Shown here in pieces: positions 63,897 through 64,000 of a stretch of DNA of 64,000 bases. The notes beneath the pieces were generated by a model. It was not told where the DNA came from, made no database searches, and was given only the letters and a program-made list of their open reading frames with translations. This DNA comes from Chryseobacterium sp. PMSZPI (GTDB lineage: Bacteria; Bacteroidota; Bacteroidia; Flavobacteriales; Weeksellaceae): contig NZ_PIZV01000012.1 of the NCBI RefSeq assembly GCF_002835665.1, forward strand, positions 1 through 64,000, read 5' to 3'. Position numbers and translations under genes: made by a program. Position 1 is the first letter of the stretch. Each line of letters opens with the position of its first letter.

Positions 63897-64000
63897 TTAA
63901 TCCCAGTCATCATCACCATGATGGCCATGGTTACGATGCTTATATTGTTTTTTATAATACTTTTCTTGTTCTTTATAGTATTTTTCCTGTTGTTTACGGT
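63897..64000 (-). CDS. C-terminal part of a Tyr/Lys- and His-rich protein
   Basis: Only the last 34 codons lie in the window. They contain repeated EKYYKEQEKYYKKQ units and end in HRNHGHHGDDDWD before the stop. The repeats suggest a charged helix; the His/Asp end could bind metal. The N-terminus is outside, so neither family nor location can be judged. A terminator follows. Confidence 0.65.
   Translation of the reverse strand, partial: RKQQEKYYKEQEKYYKKQYKHRNHGHHGDDDWD

Overview
The window looks like chromosomal DNA of a Chryseobacterium-like member of the Flavobacteriia (Bacteroidota). The DNA is AT-rich. Many upstream regions carry the Bacteroidota -7 promoter element TAnnTTTG rather than a -10 box. 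Lipoproteins with SCSSSNDD-type N-termini, TonB-receptor-like barrels, LytTR two-component regulators and VGINT-type surface proteins all fit that group. The assignment rests on family knowledge; no search was run. No insertion sequence, prophage, rRNA operon or CRISPR array was seen.

Layout. 1-3.9 kb: three tandem secreted paralogues sharing a VG(V)GINT N-terminus, a lipoprotein and a small unknown protein. 4.2-9.2 kb: tRNA-Arg(UCG), a long perfect hairpin, an outer-membrane barrel and a 987-residue TPR protein. 9.4-14 kb: a CocE/NonD-type serine hydrolase, an APC amino-acid permease behind an 18-nt palindrome, and an Mpo1-like protein. 14-19.7 kb: three small exported or membrane proteins, a transglutaminase-like protein, a DUF4377 protein with two nearly identical halves, and an SPFH protein. 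19.8-23.3 kb: dGTPase, methyltransferase, Fpg/Nei-like glycosylase and SMR transporter. 23.3-24.6 kb is mostly non-coding and holds a 174-bp nested-palindrome element. 24.6-32.8 kb: an AAA+ ATPase overlapping a YggS-type PLP protein, an S41 peptidase, gcvP and a DcaP-like porin. 32.9-38.7 kb: a tiny Cys/Lys-rich protein, a tail-anchored J-domain protein, an ECF sigma operon with two small membrane proteins, and an S9 peptidase.

38.8-50.6 kb is a long run of minus-strand genes for small-molecule-type folds: six VOC proteins, three SRPBCC proteins, two DinB proteins, two alpha/beta hydrolases, one SDR, one DoxX-like protein, plus DUF763 and a Crp-type regulator. Several look like neighbouring duplicates, and copies of dispersed repeats lie between them. 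One of the two DinB proteins has lost all three predicted metal ligands.

51-54 kb holds tpx and monomeric icd, divergently transcribed, then a beta-propeller-like lipoprotein. 55.6-60.3 kb is the most interesting part: a di-CxxCH haem/P460 protein, a P460-like lipoprotein without haem motifs, a LytS-type kinase, a LytTR regulator, a DUF1223 thioredoxin-like protein and a DoxX-like membrane protein. The promoters before the haem protein and before DUF1223 share the same architecture: two direct repeats 21 bp apart, then TACTTTTG 39 bp after the second repeat. This points to a regulon run by the LytTR protein encoded between them. 60.5-63.6 kb holds an MBL-fold hydrolase, an aldo/keto reductase and an AraC regulator with a 19-nt exact repeat upstream of both the regulator and the reductase. 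A truncated His-rich protein closes the window.
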